Source: Litoribaculum gwangyangense (GTDB taxonomy: Bacteria > Bacteroidota > Bacteroidia > Flavobacteriales > Flavobacteriaceae). From it: a stretch of 64,000 nt of DNA. The notes beneath the pieces are model-generated. The model saw nothing but the letters and a program-made list of their open reading frames with translations. It was not told where the DNA came from and did not search any database. Below are positions 1-7,814 of this stretch, in pieces (within the stretch, counting starts at the first letter, position 1; each line of letters starts with the position of its first letter). A program made the position numbers and the translations under genes. The DNA is taken from NCBI RefSeq assembly GCF_039543505.1, contig NZ_BAABJW010000003.1:186001-250000 (forward strand), in the 5' to 3' direction.

Positions 1-356
1 CGAATAGCTGAATAGGCATCTAGCCAAAAACCATTGAAATAATACATGTTTAAAGAACCAGACGTTAATCCGCCTTGGGTATATTTATCTAAAAATCTGG
101 CTTCATGCATGTGGTAACTTTCATCGGTAATTCCAGTCATCCGTAAGCCCCCTGCCCATTGTGGAAAACCATGAGGTAGTTCGTTATACCTATCGTTTAC
201 ATAAAGCTCAATTAAGTTCAAATCTTGCCAAACATTGGCTTCTGATACCGCATCTTGTGGCTTTAAATCCAAGAAATCATTATTACAACCAGAAGATGAC
301 ACTATGATTATTGCAGAAATTAATATTTGTTTTAATCTTTTCATTTTCTTTTTCAT
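1..356 (-). CDS. SusD/RagB-like outer-membrane glycan-binding lipoprotein (N-terminal part, cut by window edge)
   Basis: Only about 118 N-terminal residues lie inside the window. They read as a signal peptide with lipobox SSSGC followed by NNDFLDLKP, the usual mature start of SusD/RagB proteins, then a helical region with NVWQDL and LRMTGITDES. SusD proteins sit on the outer surface and lid the SusC channel. The gene directly follows the SusC gene at 356-3736, and the ATG at 356 overlaps the SusC stop as TAATG. A second in-frame ATG at 344 gives an equally good signal peptide, so the exact start is open. The family call rests on the lipobox, the N-terminal motif and the SusC neighbour. The substrate is unknown because the rest of this locus lies outside the window. 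Confidence 0.88.
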   Translation of the reverse strand, partial: MKKKMKRLKQILISAIIIVSSSGCNNDFLDLKPQDAVSEANVWQDLNLIELYVNDRYNELPHGFPQWAGGLRMTGITDESYHMHEARFLDKYTQGGLTSGSLNMYYFNGFWLDAYSAI

Positions 357-3300
357 TAAAATGTTAAGTTGATACCTGTTGATAAAAGCCTTTGCTGGGG
401 ATAAAACCAACCTGTCGAGGAACTGCTTTCTGGATCATTAATCTTTACGTTATCGTGGATGATCAAAAGATTATGTCCTGCTACAAATAATCTTAAACTA
501 TTCAATCCCAATTGATCCAAAAGTTTTTGGTTGAATGAATAGGACAATTCAACATTCTTTAATCTCAAGAATGAATTGTTTCTTACCCAAACCGTTGATA
601 CCTCACGAAAACTACTACTAGCTGTATCAAATGCCGCAGGATAAATGGCATTAGGTGACCTCAACTCTGACCTCCATCTATCTTCATAGAAAGCAGCTTG
701 TTGGTTGATATCGAAAGGCCTGTAAATTGTTTGAGCCTGTCCCTGTCCTTGAAGTAAGGTATTTAAAGCAAAACCTTTCCACTCCATTCCTAAAGTTATA
801 CCATATACAATCTTTGGTGTAGGTGAATTTTCCAAAATAATTTGATCCTGTTCATTTAAAACACCATCACCATTTTGGTCAACAATCCTCACATCTCCAG
901 GCTGTGCATCAGGAAAACTAACTGAATTATCTACTTCTTCTTGATTTTGATAAATTCCATTGGCCTCATACAATAGAATAAAATCTACTGGTCTTCCTGT
1001 TCTACGTTGCCATTCTGGAACATTCGGTGGTTCATCTATGAATATAATTTCACTTTTGGCAAAAGTGAATTGACCACCAATCGAATAGTTAAAATCCTTA
1101 ATTTGATTTTTGTGTGTAAATTGGGCTTCAATACCACTGTTGGATACTTTACCAATGTTTTCATCAGGCAAGGTTAAACCAGAAAAAACAGGAACAGAAG
1201 CGTTCCTTGGAGCTAATATATCTGAGCGCTTTTCATAAAAGACATCAATACTACCTTCCAGTAGTGCTTTTTTAAATCTTAAATCTACACCAAAATTAAA
1301 CTTTTGAGAGGTTTCCCAGGTAATGTTGGGATTTGGAGTTGTACTAGGTGTTAATCCATTTGTTCTTAAAGGGTTTTCTCCAAAAACATAGGAATTTCCA
1401 ATATTGTATATCTGAAGGTATTGAAAATTATTCACCCTATCGTTTCCTAAAAGACCCCATGATGCTCTTAATTTCAATTCGGTTATCAGCTCGCTTTTAA
1501 AGTATTTCTCCTGCGATACTCTCCAACCCAATGACATAGCAGGGAAAAACCCAAACCGTTGACCCTTGGCAAAATTTGCCGAACCATCATATCTCATGGT
1601 TATATCAACTAAATACTTATCATCAAAACCGTAATTAATTCTGCCAAAATAATTTTGTCTTGCGGCTTGATACCCTCTACCATCAATTTGTTGATTATCA
1701 TCTGAACCACTGAAAAGAAAAGGAATATCTTCAGATATTAAATTTTGCCTTCTAGCAGTAAAGTACTCACCTTGTTGCTCGTATTGTTCATAAGCTGCAA
1801 AGGCATTAATCGCATGCTTACCAAACCTGTGGTCGTAACCAATTTTAAAGTGGAAAGTTTTGTTTAGTTCCTCACTATATTGCTGAAACAATGAAATATT
1901 CCCCGTTTGAAATTTTAAATTAATGTACTCTCCTGTAACTTCATCAAATTCGTATTGGTCAAAGGGTTTAGATAAGTCTTTTCTGGTGGTAGTGTAAAAA
2001 TCGATTGCAGCGTAACCATTTGCATACAAACCTTTCGTTATGAAAGGCAAATCCCATCTCAAGGCAAATCTAGAATCAAATTTTTTGGTTTTTGTTTCTC
2101 TACTGCCACTATTACCATTAACCAAACTTACTGGATTACCTGTTGAGGTTTTTTTAATTAGTCCATTCTCAAAATATGGAAATTCATAGGGAGCTTGAAC
2201 AAATATTTGTCTTATTAAACCATCGGTGTCTAATGTTGGACTGTTATTGTCACCAATACGCCCGGATAAATCAAATGTCAATTTTAAGTTTTCTGATAGC
2301 TGGGTGTCAATATTAGAACGAATATTATATTGCTTATAACCATAGGCATCACCTTTATAAATGGCATCTTGATTTAAAAACTGACCTGATAAATAAAATT
2401 GTGTGGTATCCCCTCCTCCGCTAACATTTAAGCCATGTTGTATCTGAGGCGTCCAAGTATCAGTAACAACATCCCACCAATCAGTATCTCCCCAAACCGA
2501 CGAATCTATCGATCCATCTCTATATTCCCTTATAATATCCTCAAACTCAGTAGGTCTATTGTTACGCTCATTTACCTCATCAATCCATGTTAAATATTGC
2601 TGAGCATTCATAAGGAAAGGTCTTCTTGTGGGTTGCGCTATGGAATAACTTTGATTGTAATTGAAAGTAGTTTTACCTTTTTTACCTCGTTTGGTAGTAA
2701 TCAATATTACGCCATTCGCTGCTTGCGCACCATAAATAGCCGCTGAAGCATCTTTCAATATGGATATACTTTCTATGTCATCAGGATTAAGCCTTTCAAA
2801 ACTTCCCCTGTTAGGAATTCCATCAATAACATACAAAGGGTCAGTATTACCCGTGGTACCAATACCTCTTATACGAACACTAATATTATCCCTCCCAGGT
2901 TCACCACCTCTAGAATTAATAACCAAACCAGGAATTCTTCCCGTAAGATTGTTTGCTAAATTAGCTGTTTTAGATTCCTGTATTTCTTCAGTCTTTATAT
3001 CAGAAACAGCACCTGTGACCGTTACCTTTTTTTGAGCACCATAACCCACTACAATAATTTCATCAAGGCTTGTAGTATCCTCAATTAAAACCACGTTAAC
3101 TGTATCTTGACCATTAATTGAAATTTCTTGTGTTTGATAACCCAAATAAGAAATAACAAGCGTTGTATTTGAAGTTTTTAAAGTGATGTAATAATTTCCA
3201 TCAAAGTCAGTTAGTGTGCCATTATTTGTACCCTTTTCAATGATGTTAGCGCCTGGTAGTGGTTGACCATTTACATCTGATACAATACCAGAAACAACGA

Positions 3301-3736
3301 AATCCTGAAAGATATCGATTTTTGTTGAAGCTTTTTGGATATTGTTTGCTTTTGGGTTTTCATTAGGCTTGATAATTATTTGTCTATCAATGATACTAAA
3401 TCCAACATTAAACTCCTCAAGCAATCTATTTAATATGGATGCTATATTTTCTTTTTTAGCCTTGATGGAAACTATTCTTTGATAGTCTAATTCCTTGTCT
3501 TTATAAATAAATTTAAACTCACTTATAGACTCAATCTCATCTAAAACTTTTTCCAGAGCTACATTTTGAAGATCGATGGTTAATTTGGTTTTTTGAGCAT
3601 AAGATTCGTTCGCCTGAAGTTGGAAAAGGGAAACTATCAGCAGAAGTGTGGTGAGCTTCATTTTTAAATCAAATTTTAGGGTCAAGGAATTATGTTTCTT
3701 CAACCTAAGTACTTTTTTCATACTTTTGTTATTCAT
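356..3736 (-). CDS. SusC/RagA TonB-dependent transporter with N-terminal STN signalling domain
   Basis: This is a 1126-residue outer-membrane TonB-dependent transporter of the SusC type. In order it has a basic N-terminus and a signal peptide ending near ESYAQ (about residue 48), an STN (secretin/TonB N-terminal) domain at about 50-115, a carboxypeptidase-regulatory-like beta domain at about 145-225 (GTLTDFDGNY), a plug with VVGYGAQKK and DPLYVIDGIP, and a C-terminal beta barrel ending in LTF. The STN domain marks the FecA-like class that signals to a FecR anti-sigma factor. That fits the FecR gene 155 bp upstream on the same strand and the ECF sigma gene beyond it. It exports nothing and should import oligosaccharides with the SusD gene that follows. 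The substrate cannot be deduced here. Confidence 0.95.
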   Translation of the reverse strand: MNNKSMKKVLRLKKHNSLTLKFDLKMKLTTLLLIVSLFQLQANESYAQKTKLTIDLQNVALEKVLDEIESISEFKFIYKDKELDYQRIVSIKAKKENIASILNRLLEEFNVGFSIIDRQIIIKPNENPKANNIQKASTKIDIFQDFVVSGIVSDVNGQPLPGANIIEKGTNNGTLTDFDGNYYITLKTSNTTLVISYLGYQTQEISINGQDTVNVVLIEDTTSLDEIIVVGYGAQKKVTVTGAVSDIKTEEIQESKTANLANNLTGRIPGLVINSRGGEPGRDNISVRIRGIGTTGNTDPLYVIDGIPNRGSFERLNPDDIESISILKDASAAIYGAQAANGVILITTKRGKKGKTTFNYNQSYSIAQPTRRPFLMNAQQYLTWIDEVNERNNRPTEFEDIIREYRDGSIDSSVWGDTDWWDVVTDTWTPQIQHGLNVSGGGDTTQFYLSGQFLNQDAIYKGDAYGYKQYNIRSNIDTQLSENLKLTFDLSGRIGDNNSPTLDTDGLIRQIFVQAPYEFPYFENGLIKKTSTGNPVSLVNGNSGSRETKTKKFDSRFALRWDLPFITKGLYANGYAAIDFYTTTRKDLSKPFDQYEFDEVTGEYINLKFQTGNISLFQQYSEELNKTFHFKIGYDHRFGKHAINAFAAYEQYEQQGEYFTARRQNLISEDIPFLFSGSDDNQQIDGRGYQAARQNYFGRINYGFDDKYLVDITMRYDGSANFAKGQRFGFFPAMSLGWRVSQEKYFKSELITELKLRASWGLLGNDRVNNFQYLQIYNIGNSYVFGENPLRTNGLTPSTTPNPNITWETSQKFNFGVDLRFKKALLEGSIDVFYEKRSDILAPRNASVPVFSGLTLPDENIGKVSNSGIEAQFTHKNQIKDFNYSIGGQFTFAKSEIIFIDEPPNVPEWQRRTGRPVDFILLYEANGIYQNQEEVDNSVSFPDAQPGDVRIVDQNGDGVLNEQDQIILENSPTPKIVYGITLGMEWKGFALNTLLQGQGQAQTIYRPFDINQQAAFYEDRWRSELRSPNAIYPAAFDTASSSFREVSTVWVRNNSFLRLKNVELSYSFNQKLLDQLGLNSLRLFVAGHNLLIIHDNVKINDPESSSSTGWFYPQQRLLSTGINLTF

Positions 3737-3771
3737 TAAAGTGGTTAATTTTTTTAATCACATTTTATAAT

Positions 3772-3796
3772 CGGGAGATGTTCGTAGCATCTTCCG
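3772..3796. other. Hairpin in the FecR-SusC intergenic region
   Basis: The 155-bp gap between FecR and SusC contains a 9-bp stem (CGGGAGATG against CATCTTCCG) with a 7-base loop at 3781-3787. Read on the plus strand the stem is complete with one G-U pair and is followed by a T-rich run, like an intrinsic terminator. No plus-strand gene precedes it. On the minus strand, the direction of transcription, it has one A-C mismatch and would lie in the susC leader. It may be an RNA element between anti-sigma and transporter. The function is an inference. Confidence 0.35.
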
Positions 3797-3891
3797 GTTT
3801 TTGTTTTCTAATAATTTTGATTAGAAAATTATATGATTATTTTTATTTAGTTTACAGTTGGTTTACTGGTTTATTATCATAAAATTCTATT

Positions 3892-5043
3892 TTAGTTAAT
3901 TATTACTGTATTAGACTCTATTTTATAATTAATTGGATGTATTTCACTAATAACTTTAAAGACTTCTTCTATAGTTTCAACATCGAAACTTGCAGTAATT
4001 AAATCTTTACTGAAACCTTTGTTATTATTAATAATTTCAACATTGTAATGTCTTTCTAATTTTTTCACAATATTTTCAAATGGTACGTGCCTAAATATAA
4101 TTTTACCATCAATCCAGGCTGTTTGCATTTCTATATCGGCTACTTGAATTTTAATGCGTCCTTCTTTTTTATTCCAATCAGCTTTAAATCCTGGACTTAA
4201 CAAAGTCGCTGTTTCAGGACTATATGATTTATTATTATCGTAAATACTTACAGTGCCCTCTACTAAAACAGTACTTACATCTTTATCTTCGGTATAAGAT
4301 GATACACTAAACTGTGTACCTAATACTCTAACACTAATCTTATCGGTAGTAACGACAAAGGGATGGTCTTCATCTTTAGCCACATCAAAATATACTTGAC
4401 CCTCTGAAAACACTTCTCGAATTTCTCCTTCAATAAACTTAACCGGATATTTTAACGAAGAACCAGCGTTTAAGTGAACATTTGTACCATCTGAAAGCTT
4501 AATCTCAAAACGCTTTCCATAAGGAACGGATAATGTATTGTAAACTAATTTTTCCTTTGATATTGAGTTATTATAGACCAATAGAGAACCATTCTGAGCA
4601 CCTAAAAGGTTTCCTTGGTTATCAATAATATTTTTGGAACCATCCTCATTTAAAACTTCTATATTACCATTTTCCAATTGAAGCGTTACGCTTTCTTTTG
4701 GAATAATAATTTCAGAATCCTTAGTGAAGTAGCCCTGTTGATAAAAATACCCAATTCCTAAAAATAAAATTGCGATTGCTGCATATTTCATTAGTCTAGT
4801 ATACTTTCGTATTTTAAACTGCTTTTTTTCTTTGTTGATTAACTCAAGTAATTCTTTTTTTGAGTCATCAGTATCAAACATATCCATATTCAAATCGATT
4901 AGGTAGTTAATCTTGACATATCCTTTAAATAATTTATAATTATTATCTTTTTCAAGCCAGCTTTCTAATTCATTCCGCTCCAAAAGAGTAGCCTGTCTAT
5001 TAAGATATTTTATTATTAGTTTTAGTATCTTTTGAGAAATCAT
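3892..5043 (-). CDS. FecR-family anti-sigma factor
   Basis: This 383-residue inner-membrane anti-sigma regulator has a cytoplasmic N-terminal helical region of about 85 residues that would hold the sigma factor, and one membrane segment at about 88-105 (YAAIAILFLGIGYFY). A periplasmic FecR domain at about 170-270 contains TLSVPYGKRFEIKLSDG and VYFDVAKDEDHPFVV, and a C-terminal DUF4974-like domain at about 305-383 is likely to contact the STN domain of the SusC. In this family, ligand binding by the transporter relieves inhibition of the cognate ECF sigma factor. The gene is read toward the SusC/SusD pair. Its partner sigma gene (5173-5766) is on the opposite strand, whereas the usual arrangement is co-directional. 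Confidence 0.93.
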   Translation of the reverse strand: MISQKILKLIIKYLNRQATLLERNELESWLEKDNNYKLFKGYVKINYLIDLNMDMFDTDDSKKELLELINKEKKQFKIRKYTRLMKYAAIAILFLGIGYFYQQGYFTKDSEIIIPKESVTLQLENGNIEVLNEDGSKNIIDNQGNLLGAQNGSLLVYNNSISKEKLVYNTLSVPYGKRFEIKLSDGTNVHLNAGSSLKYPVKFIEGEIREVFSEGQVYFDVAKDEDHPFVVTTDKISVRVLGTQFSVSSYTEDKDVSTVLVEGTVSIYDNNKSYSPETATLLSPGFKADWNKKEGRIKIQVADIEMQTAWIDGKIIFRHVPFENIVKKLERHYNVEIINNNKGFSKDLITASFDVETIEEVFKVISEIHPINYKIESNTVIIN

Positions 5044-5047
5044 TTCA

Positions 5048-5061
5048 TAGTATATATACTA
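5048..5061. promoter_or_regulatory. 14-bp perfect palindrome in the sigma/anti-sigma divergent region
   Basis: TAGTATATATACTA is a perfect palindrome that ends 4 bp before the FecR start codon (5043), inside the 129-bp divergent region shared with the ECF sigma gene. It could be an operator or a small leader hairpin covering the ribosome entry site. AT-rich palindromes also arise by chance, so the role is unproven. Confidence 0.35.
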
Positions 5062-5172
5062 ACATAACACAACAATTTTGCACAACCCTAAGTTTTTGGG
5101 AACATTTTTATTATTATTGCAATAATTATTTAATTTTATTATCCTAATTATAATACTCTCAATTCTTTCTTA

Positions 5173-5766
5173 ATGGATAATATTGTTCTAATCAGTGGTC
5201 TAAAAAAAGGTGAATCTAAAGCCTATGCCTTTTTGGTAGATAAGTATCATAATATGCTTTGTGCTTATGCCTACCAACTTACAAACAATCGCGATCATGC
5301 TAAAGATATTGTCCAAAATGTATTTGTTAACATTTGGAGAATACGGTTAAAACTTAAAGATGACTTTGCTTTAAAAAGTTATTTATATAGATCAGTTTAT
5401 AATGAATTCCTTAACCAAGAAAGAAAAAGAATTCATGTCGTTCCATTAGACAAAAAAAATATTGAAGCATTAAATTCTATTTTAGAAGAAGAAGATGAAA
5501 AATCTTTAGAAAGACTGATGAATTTAGTTAAAAAGGAAATTGAAAACCTTCCACCTAAATGTAAAGAAACCTTTTTACTAAGCAAACAAGAAGGCTTATC
5601 AAATATAGAGATAGCTGAGTTTCTGAATATATCCATTAAATCTGTAGAAGCCCATATGACAAAAGCATTTAGCATACTTAGAAAGACCTTGGGGGATAAA
5701 ATAAATAGTGTTTTGTTTTTATTGTTTGGAATACACAAAAATCAAACGCCGACAACTCTTTTATAA
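5173..5766 (+). CDS. ECF-type RNA polymerase sigma factor
   Basis: This 197-residue ECF sigma factor has sigma region 2 at about 20-85 (FLVDKYHNMLCAYAYQL, DHAKDIVQNVFVNIWR) and region 4 at about 125-175 (LPPKCKETFLLSKQEGLSNIEIAEFLN, quoted here only for its key residues, then SIKSVEAHMTKAF as recognition helix). No other domains are present. It matches the Bacteroidota RpoE/FecI-like group that drives SusC/SusD genes. It lies divergent from its likely anti-sigma gene, separated by 129 bp that must hold promoters for both. The final 20 residues (after KINSVLF) extend past region 4 and show no motif. Confidence 0.94.
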   Translation: MDNIVLISGLKKGESKAYAFLVDKYHNMLCAYAYQLTNNRDHAKDIVQNVFVNIWRIRLKLKDDFALKSYLYRSVYNEFLNQERKRIHVVPLDKKNIEALNSILEEEDEKSLERLMNLVKKEIENLPPKCKETFLLSKQEGLSNIEIAEFLNISIKSVEAHMTKAFSILRKTLGDKINSVLFLLFGIHKNQTPTTLL

Positions 5767-5855
5767 AATTACTTGTTTTTGAATAATTTGTTGTTTACAT
5801 AAGTATTCTATTAATTCTTAAAATGGTCTAAAACAATAATTTCATTTTACCCCAA

Positions 5856-6905
5856 TCAATGTCTTGTATATTGATTAAAAACATTTATTACTGGCATCAC
5901 GTTTCCCTCAGAATCAAAAAATGTTCTTGATTCAAAACCTCTATTAGGTGCCGCAGGCTCCCACCAAAACAACCCTATTCCCCTTCCATTTGGCACATTA
6001 AGTATTATTTTATTTACTTCTTCTAAAAATTCTTTTTGCCCTTGTGGAGTTTCAGGAAATGGTCCTATTTTATCTTTATATTCTTGCCTCCTAAAATTGT
6101 ACGCTGCCTCTACAACAATGATATCTTTGTTATACTCTTTAGATGCAAAGTGCAAACATTCTCTTAAATCCAGTAAACTCCCATGCCACCAAGGGTAATA
6201 CGATTGCCCAATAACATCATATTCAATTTTGTAATTTCTAATTTTATCAAAAAAATATTTGGTAAAAGTCTTATCACCTCCTTTATCAATGTGTATCATA
6301 ATTTTAGGGCAAGGGTTATTTCCACAACTGGCTTTTACTCCATTTATTCCTGCCTGTAGTAACGATGCAAAATTATCCCAGTTGTCCGGTAATTTCCCTA
6401 TTGGCCAAAGCATACCATTACTTATTTCATTTCCAACTTGAACCATATCTGGAAAAACACCTTCATCTTTAAAAGCTACCATAGTTATTTTAGTGTACTC
6501 AAAAACTTCTTCTGTTAACTCTTCAAATGTTTTAGTTTCCCAGTCTTTGGGCGTGAATTGTTTTCCTGGGTCTGCCCATGTATCAGAATAATGATAATCT
6601 AATAGAAACTTAAACCCTTTGTCTTTGGCCTCTCTTGCTAAAGCAATCGTATAATCCAAATTATTTGGCAAATTATAAGCCCCTAATTTTGGGTTATGGA
6701 ATAATCTTAATCTAATCCAGTTGTACCCATGGTCTTTAAATATTTCTATACATGACTTAGGTTGTCCATTTTCCTTAAAAACAAACCCTTTATCCTCTGC
6801 ATCTTTAACAAAAGACAAATCGGCTCCTATCATATAATTTTGAGAGTAAGCTTTCTGTAGTATTAGTATTAAAAGTATGGTTTTTATTAAAGTTTTCATT
6901 TTCAT
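5856..6905 (-). CDS. Arabinogalactan endo-beta-1,4-galactanase (GH53)
   Basis: This is a 349-residue secreted GH53 enzyme, which endo-cleaves beta-1,4-galactan. A signal peptide ends at about AYSQ (residue 22), with no lipobox cysteine, so it is probably periplasmic or secreted. The (beta/alpha)8 barrel carries the family landmarks: FVKDAEDKG near the start, WIRLRLFHNP, DYHYSDTWADPGKQ at 103-116, acid/base Glu160 in QVGNEISNGMLWP, and nucleophile Glu266 in VVEAAYNF. GLFWWEPA at 311-318 is also typical. It is the last gene of the eight-gene susC operon, 18 bp after the GDPD gene. Full length for the family. It is the more canonical of the two GH53s in the operon. Confidence 0.95.
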   Translation of the reverse strand: MKMKTLIKTILLILILQKAYSQNYMIGADLSFVKDAEDKGFVFKENGQPKSCIEIFKDHGYNWIRLRLFHNPKLGAYNLPNNLDYTIALAREAKDKGFKFLLDYHYSDTWADPGKQFTPKDWETKTFEELTEEVFEYTKITMVAFKDEGVFPDMVQVGNEISNGMLWPIGKLPDNWDNFASLLQAGINGVKASCGNNPCPKIMIHIDKGGDKTFTKYFFDKIRNYKIEYDVIGQSYYPWWHGSLLDLRECLHFASKEYNKDIIVVEAAYNFRRQEYKDKIGPFPETPQGQKEFLEEVNKIILNVPNGRGIGLFWWEPAAPNRGFESRTFFDSEGNVMPVINVFNQYTRH

Positions 6906-6923
6906 TTTTTTATATTATGGCAA

Positions 6924-7814
6924 CTAATCATGTAATCCTTTTTCTTTTAAATAATTGAGCATCTGTTTAGGGTAGTCTGTTTGAATGATCGCTGGTTTTA
7001 AAAGCAATAAACTATCTAAAGATTTTGTGTTTCCATTTATTAAGTCTACATCTTGTTTCCATAGACTATTAACAAATACTTTTACACCATTTTTATGAGC
7101 CCAATTCATGTTTTCTTGCGTATAGCTTTTCTCAGTAAAATGCTGAATTGGTGAATAGTAACTTTTATAATTTGATTCCATTTCATCCTTATTTTCTGAT
7201 AATGGCAAAACAGCATATAAAGAATCTATTTCAATTATTTCATTCAAAGTTTTCTTGTTCCATATAAAAGAAATTACCTCATCCTCCATTTTATTTTCTT
7301 TTAAAAGATCATAATAATCAAGAGGAATTATTTCCTTTAAATCTAAATTTAAAATTATTTTACCTTTTGCCAACTTTAATATTTCTGACAACCTCGGAAT
7401 TTTATGTGAGGTTATAGAATCTTTAACCTTTAAATTGAATTGTTGTAATTCTTTAAACGTATAATCTTTTATATACCCTCTGCCCGTTGTAGTTCTGTCA
7501 ATTTTATCATCGTGCATTAGTACCAAAACTTCATCCTTTGTCATTCTTACATCAACTTCCGCAATATCCACGTTGGCATCAATGGCATCTTGAATTGATT
7601 TTAATGAATTTTCAGGTGCATTTTCATGAAATGCCCTGTGAGCACAAATCAAGATATTTTTGTTTGATGACTTAACTATATTATCGATTGCAAGGTTGAA
7701 GTTGGCTATTGAAGTTTTATCCCCAGAAAAAAGATATAGACCAACTAATATTAACACGGAAAAACCAACCAAAAATGCAATTACATTTTTTATGTTTTTT
7801 TTGGTCTTAATCAT
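6924..7814 (-). CDS. Glycerophosphodiester phosphodiesterase family protein (membrane-anchored)
   Basis: This 296-residue GDPD-family TIM barrel follows one N-terminal membrane segment (about 9-29), which would hold it on the periplasmic side of the inner membrane. Catalytic and metal residues are visible: His59-Arg60 in CAHRAF, Glu68 in PENS, Glu86 and Asp88 in AEVDVR, and His101 in VLMHDDKIDRTT. GDPDs hydrolyse glycerophosphodiesters to an alcohol and glycerol-3-phosphate. The start codon directly follows the stop of the GH2-CE4 gene (TAAATG) and it sits between two galactanase-operon hydrolases, so it is clearly co-transcribed. A phosphodiesterase is not a standard part of a galactan locus. 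It may scavenge phosphate or remove a phosphoglycerol-type substituent, but that is inference. Confidence 0.9.
   Translation of the reverse strand: MIKTKKNIKNVIAFLVGFSVLILVGLYLFSGDKTSIANFNLAIDNIVKSSNKNILICAHRAFHENAPENSLKSIQDAIDANVDIAEVDVRMTKDEVLVLMHDDKIDRTTTGRGYIKDYTFKELQQFNLKVKDSITSHKIPRLSEILKLAKGKIILNLDLKEIIPLDYYDLLKENKMEDEVISFIWNKKTLNEIIEIDSLYAVLPLSENKDEMESNYKSYYSPIQHFTEKSYTQENMNWAHKNGVKVFVNSLWKQDVDLINGNTKSLDSLLLLKPAIIQTDYPKQMLNYLKEKGLHD

Noticed and set aside
5856..6905. T9SS sorting tail on the glycoside hydrolases
   Set aside because: None of the GH5, GH26, GH53 or GH2 proteins has the C-terminal sorting pattern; they carry lipoboxes or simple signal peptides instead.
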